This document shows, piece after piece, positions 1 to 11,884 of a stretch of DNA of 64,000 nt. The stretch is taken from assembly GCF_020520425.1 (NCBI RefSeq), contig NC_079490.1, positions 58,692,517-58,756,516 on the forward strand. The letters are read 5' to 3'. The translations under genes and the position numbers were made by a program. Under the pieces are notes generated by a model. That model saw only the letters and a program-made list of their open reading frames with translations, did not search any database and was not told the DNA's origin. How positions within the stretch are numbered: position 1 is the stretch's first letter; each line of letters opens with the position of its first letter. This DNA is from Spinacia oleracea (Eukaryota > Streptophyta > Magnoliopsida > Caryophyllales > Amaranthaceae).

Positions 1-435
<435 letters not shown>

Positions 436-1394
436 AAATATTACATCTCTACTCTCAATCAATTTTCCAGTGATTGGATTGTAGATCTTGTAATCTTTGG
501 ATTGTGAGCTATATCCAATGAAGATACATTTTTCACCACGATCATCTAACTTCTTTCTCTTTGCCTCGGGTATTTGAGCATATGCTATGCACCCAAACAC
601 TCGAAAATGTTCAACATTTGGCTTCTCACCACTCCATGCTTCTTGTGGAGTCATATTCTTCACACTTTTTGTAGGACAAAGATTTAGAATATAACTTGTC
701 CATGCAACAACTTCTGCCCATAATTGTTTTGGTAATCCTCTTTCTTTCAAGATGCTCCGTGTCATGTCTAGAATTGTCCGATTCTTCCTCTCGGCAATTC
801 CATTTTGTTGTGGTGTATAGGAGGTTGTAAATTGTTGTCTAATTCCGGTATTTCTACAGAAGTTTTTGAACATGTTGGATGTGTATTCACCTCCTCGATC
901 AGACCTAAGAGTTTTCAACTTTTGTCCACTTTCTAGTTCTACTCGAACCTTAAAATGTGTGAATGTATCAAACGTAGCTGATTTCTCTTTCAGCATATAT
1001 ACCCACAATTTCCTACTATAATCATCAATAAAGGTGATAAAATAACGATTACCTCCCAGAGATACTGGTTCCAACGGTCCACAAATATCTGTGTGTACCA
1101 ATTCTAATGGCTCTTTCGCTCTCCATGAAAATCCCTTCTAAAACGGAACTCTAGCTTGCTTCCCAATTGTGCATATCTCACAAACCTGATTAGGGTTTTC
1201 AATGGTATGCAATCCATGAACCATGCTCTTTGAATGCAAGAGTTTTAGTCCATTGAAATGTAAATGTCCAAAACGTATATGCCATTTCCATTACTCATTT
1301 TCTATGACACCATAAAAGCACTTTTGTATCTCGGTGGTAAGTTGCAGTGGAAACATGCGATTCTTCGCAATTTTTTATTGAGAAATAAGTCTTC
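436..1394 (-). pseudogene. Copia-1 GAG-pre-integrase and integrase, inverted and broken
   Basis: Read on the minus strand, a WH.RFGHLHF...CE.C..GKQ zinc-binding GAG-pre-integrase segment (about 1140-1300) leads into a long open integrase core (235-1101 frame). Catalytic residues are visible: Asp in HTDICGP, Asp in LRSDRGGEY and Glu in NGIAERKNR, the copia D,D,E triad. A TAG codon near 1138-1140 interrupts the join between the two parts. The frame ends at the RDVIFNE motif that normally precedes the linker to RT; here it instead runs into LTR sequence, marking the left inversion junction near 431-436. Upstream it is separated from gag and protease by the insertion at 1395-7938. Confidence 0.85.
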
Positions 1395-3008
1395 TGATGA
1401 GCGGCATTTATGTCGCTCTAAGCTTAGGTTTTTGTAGTATTTTATTATGATTTTTGGTAATTTTAGATAGCTTTTATTTCATTTATATGTCCTTATTCCA
1501 TCGTCGAACTTTTCAGGGAATTATTGGAGAAAGATGGAAAACAAGTGGAAAATTGCTCGAAGCAGGCCCGTGCGATCGCACGGGAATTTCGTGTGTTCGC
1601 ACGGGTCAGAAAAGTTGGTATTGAAGTCAAGCAAGTTGTGCGATCGAGTTCCAGATCCGTGTGTTCGCACAAAATCGCAAAACCGATGCAGGAACTTTTC
1701 AGTTTAGCGTGCGCTCGCACGACATTTCAGCCCGCTCGCACGGAATTTTTGTGTGCACACACATGATTCTCGTGCGAGCTCATGAGGATTTTGTGAATTT
1801 TTGCTATCTCAGGGACGTGCGATCGCATGTATTTTCCGTGTGTTTGCACGGTACGAAGGAGAGGAATCGTCGCTGTACCTGCTCGCACATAATAGTAGCC
1901 AGGTGCGATCGCACCTGGGTCACCGCGATCGCACGGCTGCGCGGGCTGGGCGTTTTTCGAGTTTAAAATTCTAATTTTAGGAACATATAAATAGATTTCT
2001 TAGATTTTATTTTAGAGAACTTTAATTCATAATTAGATTTTCAGAAAATTAGAGAGCATAGTTCTTAGTTTCTTCAAACTTGGGAGGAGAGAGAAATTTC
2101 AAATTGGGGAAACTTCAACTTGTAATTCTCTTTCAACTCTTGAATTCTTTTTGCAATTTCAATTCAATCTTTAATGCTTCACTATTCTTCTTGAGTTCTT
2201 GATTGTTCAATTGCTTGATGATATTTTTGATTGATTCTTATTTTCTCTTGATTCTCAATTGAATTTTTAGTTTTTGATTATCTTAATTCAATCTTCCAAT
2301 TCAATGTCTAATTGCCTTCAATCTTTGATTTCCTTAATGAAAACTATGAATTGTGAGTAGTCTCTAGTTAGGGATAACTTGGGAATTAATTTGGGGAAAT
2401 TGAAGGATAATTCATGATTATTGATGTGATTAAATCTTGATTTGATGCTAGGAATTCCATGACTAGTGAATTAGTACTTGCAAATGCTAGTTCAACTAGG
2501 ATAGATTGGAGTGCTTCATTTTGATTTGGCAAGACATTGTGGATCTATATGTTGCATGTAAAGAGTTCGTTTCAATTGCTAGTTGTTTAGTCTTAGGATT
2601 ATACGAGAGCTCTTCCTAGACTATAGAACTTAGCGCGTTCTATCCGAGAGGTGGCGAGCGCGTCATTCGTTGCTTTTCCCCTATTTGTCAAGTCGTTGCA
2701 TAATCAATGTGTGTTATCCTTCGTCCTTCCCCAAATTCAACTTCCATTGCCGATTCCCGAAATCTCTAAAATTTCTTTACTTGTTCATATTTTATACTTT
2801 TCTTGCTTTCAATAGATTCATACTTACATAAATTCTTTTTCCATTCGGATTAGCTTTTGAACACATTATATTGAAAACTCAAACATAACCATTCTCTTGG
2901 GACGATCCCTATGCTTCCCGCTATTAGTTAATGTAGCCGGTTAGTTAGGAGTTTATATATTTTGTTCGATTGAGCGGTATCCGTCAACGACCGGAAATCG
3001 TCTTATCA
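1395..3008 (+). repeat. Athila-like element, 5' LTR
   Basis: Starts TGATGAGCGG and ends CTTATCA, paired with 6327-7938. Between about 1560 and 1935 it carries many GTGCGATCGCAC-like palindromes and GTTCGCAC/GCTCGCAC half-sites. Small open frames here are not conserved as proteins and are ignored. The same ends recur in the solo LTR at 60852-63056. Confidence 0.88.
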
Positions 3009-3011
3009 AAA

Positions 3012-3029
3012 TGGCGTCGTTGCTGGGGA
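3012..3029 (+). other. Primer-binding site, tRNA-Asp type
   Basis: TGGCGTCGTTGCTGGGGA lies 3 bases after the 5' LTR. Athila and Tat elements typically use TGGCGCCGTTGCCGGGGA; two C-to-T changes fit decay by deamination. Confidence 0.8.
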
Positions 3030-3114
3030 ATGACATCATTGTTTGATTTTTCATTCTAGTTCACTAGTCTAGTTCATTTTTCATTTTCTTTTTATTTTCT
3101 TTTAGAGCAAATTT

Positions 3115-3873
3115 TTGAAAACCCAAAAATTGACAACTTCCTTTGTTTCTCAAAATGATGAATTGATTACACTTGATGATCTTCTCTATCTCCATAATAA
3201 TTTCTTAAGCTCTTTGGAAGTTGAATGTACCGAATCATTGTTTGAGATGCTCGTTTTCATGAAGTATCTTGAAATCCAAGAAGAGCAAAGAATAGATTCT
3301 AGTTTGAATTCATTTGAGGTCATGTCCCAACGAGTTGTAAAAGGCTTTTTGGGAATCTCTAACCTAATGCAAGAGTCTATTAAGGATGTTTCGCGGAGAA
3401 GAGATGAGTTTGAGGCTATATTGCCACCTATGATGCATGACATTGAGGAGTTGAGTATTGGAGAGTTTGTTCCTACTCGTTCCTCTTCGAGTGAATGCCT
3501 TGATGATGGTGATGAAAATCTGTTTTCTCCCTTTTGCCTTGAAATGCTTAAGTCGATTCAAATTGAGGATGAAAGTGAATGTGCCAACCAAAAACAATTT
3601 CTTCAAGGTATTAAGAGAATTGAGGATGTGGAAGTCCTATCTTTGAATGAAGGATCCTTTGTTGAGATTTCTTGTGCTATTTGTTATGTGGGTGAAGTTG
3701 TTTGTGAAACTTTTGTTCCCACTCCCTTCCCTCATACCCCATTCCGAAAGAAGAAACTCAACATTTATCCTTCATTTCCCATCTCTTTTCCCTTTTCATC
3801 CCAACTCCCACCGCTTGAGGAATCTTTTTCCTCTATTGATCCTAATGATTTTCCTTCCTCAAAGGAGCAATAA
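3115..3873 (+). CDS. Internal ORF of the Athila-like element, unknown function
   Basis: An open frame of about 250 codons begins shortly after the primer-binding site and ends with TAA at 3871-3873. No ATG lies at its 5' end: the frame opens from a TTG, and the first in-frame ATG is about 45 codons in, so translation as written is doubtful. The product would be acidic, rich in Ser, Glu, Leu and Phe, with a Pro/Phe-rich C-terminal third. No zinc knuckle, protease, RT or integrase motif is visible. It may be a remnant of a gag-like frame or a family-specific ORF of a large non-autonomous derivative. I do not recognise it. Confidence 0.4.
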   Translation: MKTQKLTTSFVSQNDELITLDDLLYLHNNFLSSLEVECTESLFEMLVFMKYLEIQEEQRIDSSLNSFEVMSQRVVKGFLGISNLMQESIKDVSRRRDEFEAILPPMMHDIEELSIGEFVPTRSSSSECLDDGDENLFSPFCLEMLKSIQIEDESECANQKQFLQGIKRIEDVEVLSLNEGSFVEISCAICYVGEVVCETFVPTPFPHTPFRKKKLNIYPSFPISFPFSSQLPPLEESFSSIDPNDFPSSKEQ

Positions 3874-6312
3874 AAAGGGAGTATTTCTTTTGTTTTTCCT
3901 TTTGATTTTTCTTATTTTTGGCTCCCCACACCCCCGTAGGCATAGAGTTGCATTCTATTTGTGCTTGCTTCTCATTCGACTCTTGCCTACTTGATGTTCT
4001 TAGATATGTTTTCCATTGCATTTGACAAACTATTGCGATCATTGTCGGGGGTACGTACTAGAGGTAATAGGCGTCAAGCTAATGACGTAAAAAGAGCGCT
4101 TCTCGGGAGGCAACCCGTGGGTTTTGGCCATTTGACCCATGTATACTAATTTTTCTTAATTTTTGAGTTTTCGTGCCTCAAGATTTCTTGATGTGGAAAT
4201 CTTTGCATCCATCTTTGCCACGTCCAGTTATTCTTATTGGTGAGTTTATTCGTTATTACGGTTCTTTGCGGGACTTGCTCCCACGACATTTCCGGTAATA
4301 TCATTCTCAGTCACTTGCATTCTTTGGGATCGGGGCATTATTCATGTGGGGCATTGGTTGGATGGGTAGCTGTGCCCCTCCTAGTTTCGTTTTACGCCTT
4401 GAGGACATGGCCTAATTCAAGCTTGGGGGGAGATTTTATTATATGGATTGCTACTTTGATCACCATGTGATGGATTGCTTGATTTTGTGAATATTTTGTG
4501 ATTTTGTGCATGTTTCTAGATTAGTTTCATTGATTTCCTTTATTTTCTTTTTCTTTTTATTTCCTTTTCTTTTCTTTTCCTTATTTTCTTTTTCATTTAT
4601 TTTTCTTTCTTTTTCCTTTTCAATCTTCGTCAAGGCAAGTTTTTTTCTAGTTTTCAGGATTCATTCTTGATTTGAGCATAATAAAAATGGAACTTGTAGT
4701 TTAGAATGCTATTATTCCTAATTGGTAGATGTGTGCACGGTTTTGAATGTCTTAGTTCGAGTCTAGGATTTAGATGTTAAGGTAGTCGGTTAGAACTTTG
4801 GGTAGCATGAGTCTTGAACCCTTGGTTTGTGGTAAGACGGTGTCGTTCTCTCTAGTGACTTGAAACCGGAGAGGGTAGTATTTGCTCCCATTTGTGAGGA
4901 TCATGTTTTAGCCCAAACACAAGTATATACTTTTGAGTGGCATGGATCCTTGGCTTGACTTTCCTATATCACGGATTTGACTTTTTCCTCCCCGAGACCG
5001 CGACCGAGTTACTTTAGGGGACGATAGAGGCATTTCTTTCAGTGACTATTTTTCTTTTGTAGATTAGGACTTTATTTTTATTTTTCCATCATATTTTTGC
5101 TTGCATTTTCCCATTTGCTAGCCATTTGAGCCTTGCCCCTTCATTTCTTATAAGCTCATTACAAGCCGATTAGCCTTTGTTTTATTTTCACTCTTAGAAG
5201 TGATAGTGAAGCTTTGTGTTATTGTTCTTGATGTTTTGAATGATTTTGCCCATAATGAGGAATGATGGTTTTTGGTTGGAATAGCAATGTATATAGTGAA
5301 TGAAAGAGCAAAAGCAAAAAGAGGAAGAAGGAAAGTTTTTAAAAAGCCAAAAATAGAGAAAAGCAAGGCAATGAGAAAAGTTTCATTTGAAACACAAAAA
5401 AGAGAAAATCAAATCAAGAAAAGTTCAAAAAGAGTTTAGTTTAGTTTTGTTGTTGAATAAGCTTGGGGGTGTCCCAAATAAGTGGTATGAATTTGTTTTG
5501 GTTCTATTTGCTTGAGTAAAGTTCATTTTTGCGCTTCACTTTAGGATTGAGCACCAATTTCAAAATTTGTTCCACACCTTACCCCTAGCCATTTTGTTAC
5601 ACCATAAAATCCCTCTTGACCCTTTTGAGTTGAGTCATTGTCGGTGGAGGGAGGAATCGGTCAAATTTATGGAATGGGATTGTCATGCTAAGATGTCGAG
5701 TAACCTTCTCTCCTCTCGTGCAATTCTTGTCTTTTCCGGCGCCTTCGCGGCGTCACGAGAAGCTATCTTTGAGGGTGAATAGGATCTAGAGATTTGACGC
5801 AGTAAGATCGGTTGAAGGGGGATAGGCAAGTGCAAACCCTTAGTTCTCTATGCTTCACACTTGAATCTTTCACTCGACTTAGGAATTTGTTAGCGTGCAT
5901 TTGTTTATTGAGTTAGTAATATTAGCATTCTTTGTGCGCGTTCAATAATAAAAGCCCGTTCCATGGATTTGTAGTTTATTTTGCTTCATTTACTTTACTT
6001 TTTTTTTTTTTTTCCTTTCTTTTCTTTTCTTCTCCTTTTCTTGGTTTGTTTTCTTTGTAGGTCTTGCCTTGATTGAGTTTTTGGAAGAGTTATGGGTTGT
6101 TCTCTTTGGAAACCCTTGCGAGATCCCACTCGCCCTCATGAGCGATTGTGGGGTTAAAGAGCTTGTTACATGCGCATACAACCGTGATTCCTACGAAAGT
6201 GATTTAGGTTGTATATTCTCTTAGTTCTCATTTTTGTAGTTTTTAGAATCTAAATAATGTGCTAATTCTTCCCTATTTTCATGCTTAGTTTGTTAGAGAC
6301 TAGCAAACACCT
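3874..6312 (+). other. Non-coding interior of the Athila-like element
   Basis: No protein homology is visible in six frames. Landmarks are a GCGCTTCTCGGGAGGCAACC motif near 4096-4115, of a kind often seen downstream of ORFs in Athila/Tat elements, and extra polypurine-like runs (AAGCTTGGGGGGAGA near 4420, GCTTGGGGGTG near 5461) ahead of the real tract. CT-rich and AT-rich simple stretches lie at 4540-4640 and 5990-6050. Confidence 0.6.
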
Positions 6313-6324
6313 AGCTTGGGGGAG
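6313..6324 (+). other. Polypurine tract of the Athila-like element
   Basis: AGCTTGGGGGAG ends two bases before the 3' LTR start (6327), as expected for plus-strand priming. Confidence 0.75.
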
Positions 6325-6326
6325 TT

Positions 6327-7938
6327 TGATGAGCGGCATTTATGTCGCTCTAAGCTTAGGTTTTTGTAGTATTTTATTATGATTTTTGGTAATTTTAGAT
6401 AGCTTTTGTTTTATTTATATGTCCTTATTCCATCATTGAACCTTTTAGGAAATTATTGGAGAAAGATGAAAAACAAGTGGAAAATTGCTCAAAGTAGGCC
6501 CGTGCCATCGCACGGGAATTTCGTGTGTTCGCACGGGTTAGAAAAGTTGGTATTGAAGTCAAGCAGGTTGCGCGACCGAGTTCCAGATCCGTGTGTTCGC
6601 ACAAATTCGCAAAATTGATGCAGGAACTTTTCAGTTTAGCGTGCGCTCGCACGACATTTCAGCCCGCTCGCACGGAATTTATGTGTGCACACACATGATT
6701 CTCGTGCGAGCTCATGAGGATTTTGTGAATTTTTGCTATCTCAGGGGCGTGCGATCGCACGTATTTTCCGTGTGTTCGCACGGTACGAAGGAGAGGAATC
6801 GTCGCTGCACCTTCTCGCACAGAATAGTAGCCAGGTGCGATCGCACCTGGGTCTCCGCGATCGCACGGCTGCGCTGGCTGGGCGTTTTTCGAGTTTAAAA
6901 TTCTAATTTTAGGAACATATAAATAGATTTATTAGATTTTATTTTAGAGAACTTTAATTCATAATTAGATTTTCAGAAAATTAGAGAGCATAGTTCTTAG
7001 TTTCTTCAAGCTTGGGAGGAGAGAGAAACTTCAAATTGGGGAAACTTCAACTTGTAATTCTCTTTCAACTCTTGAATTCTTATTGCAATTTCAATTCAAT
7101 ATTTAATGCTTTACTATTCTTCTTGAGTTCTAGATTGTTCAATTGCTTGATGATATTTTTGTTTGATTCTTATTTTCTCTTGATTCTCAATTGAATGCTT
7201 AGTTTTTTATTATTTTAATTCAATCTTCCAATTCAATGTCTAATTGCCTTCAATCTTTGATTTCCTTAATGAAAACTATGAATTGTGAGTAGTCTCTACT
7301 TAGGGATAACTTGGGAATTAATTTGGGGAAATTGAAGGATAATTCATGATTATTGATGTGATTAAATCTTGATTTGATGCTAGGAATTCCATGACTAGTG
7401 AATTAGTAGTTGCAAATGCTAGTTCAACTAGGATAGAATGGAGTGCTTCATTTTGATTTGGCAAGACATTGTGAATCTATACGTTGCATGTGAAGAGTTG
7501 GTTTCAATTGCTAGTTGTTTAGTCTTAGGATTATGCGAGAGCTCTTCCTAGATTAGAGAACTAAGCGCGTTCTATTCGAGAGGTGGCGAGCGCATCATTC
7601 GTTGCTTTTCCCCTATTTGTCAAGTCGTTGCATCATCAATGTGTGTTAGCCTTCGTCCTTCCCCAAATTCAACTTCCATTGGCGATTCCCGAAATCTCTA
7701 AAATTTCTTTACTTGTTCATATTTCATACTTTTCTTGCTTTCAATAGATTCATACTTACATAAATTCTTTTTCCATTCGAATTAGCTTTTGAACACATTA
7801 GATTGAAACTAAAACATAACCATTCTCTTGGGACGATCCTTATGCTTGCCCCTATAGTTAATATAGCCGGTTAGTTAGGAGTTTATAAATTTTGTTTGAT
7901 TGAGCGGTATCCGTCAACGACCGGAAATGGGCTTATCA
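6327..7938 (+). repeat. Athila-like element, 3' LTR
   Basis: Direct repeat of 1395-3008 with the same ends and scattered substitutions. After it the sequence returns to inverted Copia-1 coding sequence. Confidence 0.88.
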
Positions 7939-9224
7939 TCTCCACCTTTGTCTTTGAGAAGAAGATTATTATCCTCCATGTGCACAATATATCCCTTTTC
8001 AAGAAGTTGTCCAATACTGAGTATATTACTCTTTATATTAGGCACGTAATAAACATTAGAGATAAATTCTTCATTCCCAATCTTGAGAATAATTCGTATT
8101 TTTCCTTTACCTTCAACTTGTAGTTTAGATGAATCTCACAAACTAACATTACCTTGGATCTTCTCATCAAGATCGATAAATAATTCTTTTCTTCCACACA
8201 TATGGTTACTAGCTCTAGAATCAAAAAACCACATATCTTGTTGATTACTAGCTTCTTCGTGTGCTAGTAACAATGTAGGCACATCCTTATTATTTTGCGA
8301 CGATTCAACAAAATTTAATCGATTTCCTTGATCCTTTTGTTTTCTCCAACAATCTGATGCATAATGCCCATATTTTTGACAATTATAGCATTGAATGTCT
8401 TTTGTTTTACCACGTTCATTGAAAATTCTTCCTCCTCTGTTTGACCCTCTTCCACGACCAATTTTTTTCTCATTATTATAGTTACGAGGTTGATAGTTTC
8501 CACGACCTCTACCACGTCCACGAAAATCGCCTCTTCGTTGGATACCTCTTTGCTCATTTAAAGTCAGCTTTGATTCAAGTGCCTGCTCTATCATAGCAAG
8601 TCCATCATTTTTCATAATTCTTTGTTCATGCACCTGAAGCGATCCAAGAAGCTCTTCTATTGATAATGTATCAATGTCTTTGGATTCTTCTATTGCAGGT
8701 AATACATGATAAATTTCTTATTGCACGATCAAAGTACTTTCTCAACGACCTTGTAATCTTCAATCTTTTCACCATTATGCTTTTGTTGGTTAACATTTGT
8801 AAGCAAACGAGAAAAATAATCTGAGATTGACTCACTATCTGTCATTTTGATTTCCTCAAAATCACCTCGTAAAGCTTGTAACCTAATTTTCCGGACACGC
8901 TCGACTCCTTTGAATACTATAACAAGAGTATCCCATGCTTGTTTGCTTGTAGTTGCATTTGAAATTTTGATAAGTGTTTCTCGGTCTAACCCGGCGTATA
9001 TAAAAAATAATGCCCTTTGATCTTTTTTCTGAATTTTCTTTTAATTCAGTTTTCTTTTCTTGGGTATATGCGACTTTTTCCTTATCTGACGTTTCTTCAA
9101 AACCATCGCTTACAACTTCCCATAAATCTTGGGAACCAAATAATTCTTTCATTTTAATACACCAATCTTCATATTGGTCTTTGGATAATTGGGGTACTTG
9201 TGGATGAACAAAGTTGGTAGACAT
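7939..9224 (-). pseudogene. Copia-1 gag and protease, inverted and broken
   Basis: On the minus strand, gag starts at an ATG at 9222-9224 (MSTNFVHPQV...). The gag frame shifts near 9010. A second frame (8136-8633) carries an Arg/Gly-rich stretch and the zinc knuckle CYNCQKYGHYASDC (CX2CX4HX4C). Then follows the protease site, read as WFFDSRASNHMC: the usual Asp-Ser/Thr-Gly-Ala has become Asp-Ser-Arg-Ala, which would inactivate the protease. Further stops lie between about 8640 and 8760. The frame stops at the Athila-like insertion at 7938; its continuation is on the other side of that element, below 1395. Confidence 0.85.
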
Positions 9225-9239
9225 TTTTAAAGAAATAAC

Positions 9240-9254
9240 CTTGCTCTGATACCA
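9240..9254 (-). other. Copia-1 primer-binding site, initiator tRNA-Met type, inverted
   Basis: On the minus strand it reads TGGTATCAGAGCAAG, two bases from the LTR end TCCTACA. This matches the 3' end of plant initiator tRNA-Met for its first 12 bases. Its minus-strand orientation beside an inverted LTR end proves that the 5' end of the element was flipped with gag. Confidence 0.85.
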
Positions 9255-9256
9255 AA

Positions 9257-9339
9257 TGTAGGAGTTACACAATTTAAGAATTGCTAACTCGAATATAAAA
9301 TAATAAAATGAAGGAGAAACAAATATGGGTTACAACCCG

Positions 9340-9409
<70 letters not shown>

Positions 9410-9425
9410 TCCTAATATTTCTCCT
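9257..9425 (-). repeat. Inverted fragment of the Copia-1 LTR with (AT)n
   Basis: On the minus strand it runs from AGGAGAAATATTAGGACC through about 66 bases of (AT)n (9342-9407) to the LTR end CTCCTACA. The part from AGGAGAAATATTAGGA to CTCCTTCATT is also present in the left LTR (about 220-435), so this LTR segment occurs at both ends of the inverted block, in opposite orientation. Confidence 0.85.
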
Positions 9426-11223
9426 AAAAAGAGAATCATGGAAATGGGACAACCAAGAAAAAGAAAAAGAAAATATTGTATTTGAAGAATACAACAATAA
9501 CAAGACTACACAGACGAGTTTCGAAAACAATCAATCAATGACACCTTCGCCACAGAGAAATAACAATGAGCCAAGTTCAGCTACATCTGAAGGAACAACC
9601 TCATCTTCAAGAACACCTGTTAAGATGAGAAGTCTCTGAGACATCTATGAAAATACAACTGAAGTTGAAGAAGTTTATTTATTTTGCTTATATGCAGACC
9701 ATGGACCCATCAATTTTGAAGAAGCAATTGGAGAAAAAGAATGGAGATATGCTATGATAGAGGAGATCCACTCGATAGAGAAAAATGATACATGGGAGTT
9801 GGCTACATTACCAAAGGATCATAAGGCTATTGGTGTAAAATGGGTTTATAAGATTAAAAGAGGTCCTGATGGAAGCATTGATAGATACAAGGCAAGGCTT
9901 GTAGCAAAAGGTTATAAGCAAAAATATGGAGTGGATTATGATGAAGTATTTGTTCCTGTAGCTCGCTTAGATACAGTGAGATTGTTAATTTCACTTGCAG
10001 CGCATCATAAGTGGAAGATATACCAACTAGATGTGAAATCTGCATTTCTAAATGGCATCCTGGAAGAAGTTTACGTAGAACAACCAAAAGGTTTTACTAT
10101 AGAGGGACAAGAAGATAAAGTGCTCCGCTTGAAAAAGGCACTTTATGGTTCAAAGCAAGCTGCTCGTGCATGGAATGCACGCATTGATGGTTATTTGATA
10201 TAAAATGGTTTTACCAAATGCCCGTACGAACATGCTGTCTACGTGAAGAAAAATGGTGATAATATTATTATAGTGAGTTTATATGTTGATGATCTACTAT
10301 TCACTGGGAACGACAAAAGTATGTTTGAAGATTTTAAAGCGGCAATGTTTAAAGAATTTGAAATGACTGATAGTGGGTTGATGAATTTCTTTCTTGGGAT
10401 AGAAGTACAACAAAGTGAAGATGGGATATTCATTTCACAGAAGAAATATGACAAAGAGATTATTGAGAAGTTTAAAATGGAGTCGTGCAAACCCACAAGT
10501 ACTCCCGTTACAACCGGATTGAAGTTGACAAAAGTTGGAGAAGGGAGATTAATTGATCCAACTTTGTACAAGAGTTTAGTTGGAAGTTTAATATATTTAA
10601 CCATCACTAGACCTGATATTGTATATGGTATAGGGCTTGTCATTATATACATGGAGACACCTAAAGAATCACATTGGTGCACTGCAAAGAGAATAGTAAG
10701 GTATATTAAAGGTACCTTAGATTATGGAATGTTCTATTCTAATGGAGCAACATTATACGGTTATTCAGATAGCGATTGGGCTGGAGATCAAGATGAGCGG
10801 AAAAGTACAACTGGATATGTATTTTATCTAGGTTCAACTGCTTTTACCTGGAGTTCTAAAAAACAGCCAGTTGTGGCACTATCAAGTTGTGAAGCTGAAT
10901 ACATAGCAGCTTCGTCTGCAGTTTGTGAAGCATTATGGTTGAGAAATCTCTTACAAGAACTTGGTCACACTCAAGAAGGATCTACTACAGTATATGTTGA
11001 CAATGTGTCAGCAATAAAACTTGCTAAGAATCCAGTACAACATGGGAGAAGCAAGCATATTGATACTCGATTCCATTTCCTACGAGATCAAGTCAAGCAA
11101 GGAACAATTATTCTCAAGTATTGTAATACAAGTGAGCAAGTAGCATACATATTTACAAAGCCCCTATCTTATGAAGCTTTTAGAAAATTTAGAGATTTAC
11201 TTGGAATGAAAATTAAAGTTTGA
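9426..11223 (+). pseudogene. Copia-1 reverse transcriptase and RNase H, broken
   Basis: The plus-strand frame starts at AAAGAGAATCATGG, which joins naturally to the integrase end now located near 435. RT motifs are visible: [27 protein letters not shown], and the catalytic YVDD in SLYVDDLLFTGND (10279 onward). RNase H follows with SDSDWAGDQDERKST, SSCEAEYIAAS and VYVDNVSAI. Two nonsense codons interrupt it: TGA at 9637-9639 in the linker and TAA at 10201-10203 within RT. Each is explained by a single C-to-T change. From 10243 to 11223 the frame is open to its natural stop. Confidence 0.9.
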
Positions 11224-11230
11224 GGGGGCG
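11219..11230 (+). other. Copia-1 polypurine tract
   Basis: TTTGAGGGGGCG, ending directly at the LTR start TGTTGAAATTC. Confidence 0.75.
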
Positions 11231-11566
11231 TGTTGAAATTCAAACTTTAATTTAGAAAACTATTTTAAGCATTTGATAAAATTAATTAGTTACTTTAAAT
11301 AACATTTGATAAAATATAGAGAGGTTGTGAATTAGAAGAGTTTTTCATCCTTTTATTATTTAGTAAAACATAAGTTATAAAAGTAGTGTTTATTTTCATT
11401 GTAAAGAAAAAAAGTAAGAAAAAAAAGAATAAGAAAAAGGAGAAATATTAGGATCATATTGTATTTGATATATATATAAATTTCGGGTTGTAACCCATAT
11501 TTTTTTCTCCTTCATTTTATTATTTTATATTCGAGTTAGCAATTCGTAAATTGTGTAACTCCTACA
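11231..11566 (+). repeat. Copia-1 right LTR, complete
   Basis: 336 bp from TGTTGAAATTC to AACTCCTACA, matching the left LTR at 1-435 and the inverted fragment at 9257-9425. It defines the true LTR borders and the short ancestral TA run that expanded in the other copies. Confidence 0.9.
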
Positions 11567-11759
11567 TAAAATGCGTGTTCTGGTCCCCGGATGAACATAT
11601 AGTTTAAAAAGTACGAACGTGTAGTTCAAAAATTACGAGGTAATTGCTGTGATAAGTAAATTTTGTTTCTTTGGTTGCTGTTACCTTATTTTTGGGACTT
11701 TATAGCCCTTTTGTAATCGTGACATTCATTCATGGCTTTAGCTGGCTCTTTTTGTGCAG

Positions 11760-11884
11760 TACCTCTGGAAGCTTTACCTCCTCAATCTCATAAACTTAGT
11801 AAGTTGATGAAGAAATTGGATGAGCTTGAAATTAAAGGTCACGACCCTGAAGAAGGCAAATATAATAACTTGTTGTGCCCAATG
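11760..11884 (+). pseudogene. Possible exon of a Twinkle-like (TOPRIM primase-helicase) gene
   Basis: A 125-base segment lies between a good acceptor (CTTTTTGTGCAG) and a strong donor (GTAAGT). In one frame it reads KLSKLMKKLDELEIKG...GKY.NLLCPM, which resembles the stretch before the first zinc-binding Cys pair of plant Twinkle-type organellar primase-helicases. No following exon with the expected Cys/Gly-rich continuation was found before 14870, so this is either an isolated exon copy or a gene with very long introns. The match is short and rests on pattern memory only. Confidence 0.35.

Larger units (their letters stand above)
1395..7938 (+). mobile_element. Non-autonomous Athila-like Ty3/gypsy element nested in Copia-1
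   Basis: Two LTRs of 1614 and 1612 bp in direct orientation begin TGATGAGCGGCATTTATGTC and end CTTATCA. Just inside the left LTR is TGGCGTCGTTGCTGGGGA, close to the tRNA-Asp-type primer-binding site of the Athila/Tat group, and just before the right LTR is a polypurine tract AGCTTGGGGGAG. The interior is only 3.3 kb and has no RT, integrase, RNase H or recognisable gag, so the element must have moved with proteins from elsewhere. Flanks TCTTC (1390-1394) and TCTCC (7939-7943) look like a 5-bp target duplication with one later change. LTR differences are scattered but few, so it is of moderate age and younger than Copia-1. Confidence 0.85.

Noticed and set aside
1524..1966. Frames across the Athila-like LTR (also 6406-6898)
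   Set aside because: They depend on the GTGCGATCGCAC repeats and are altered between the two LTRs; no start context or domain.
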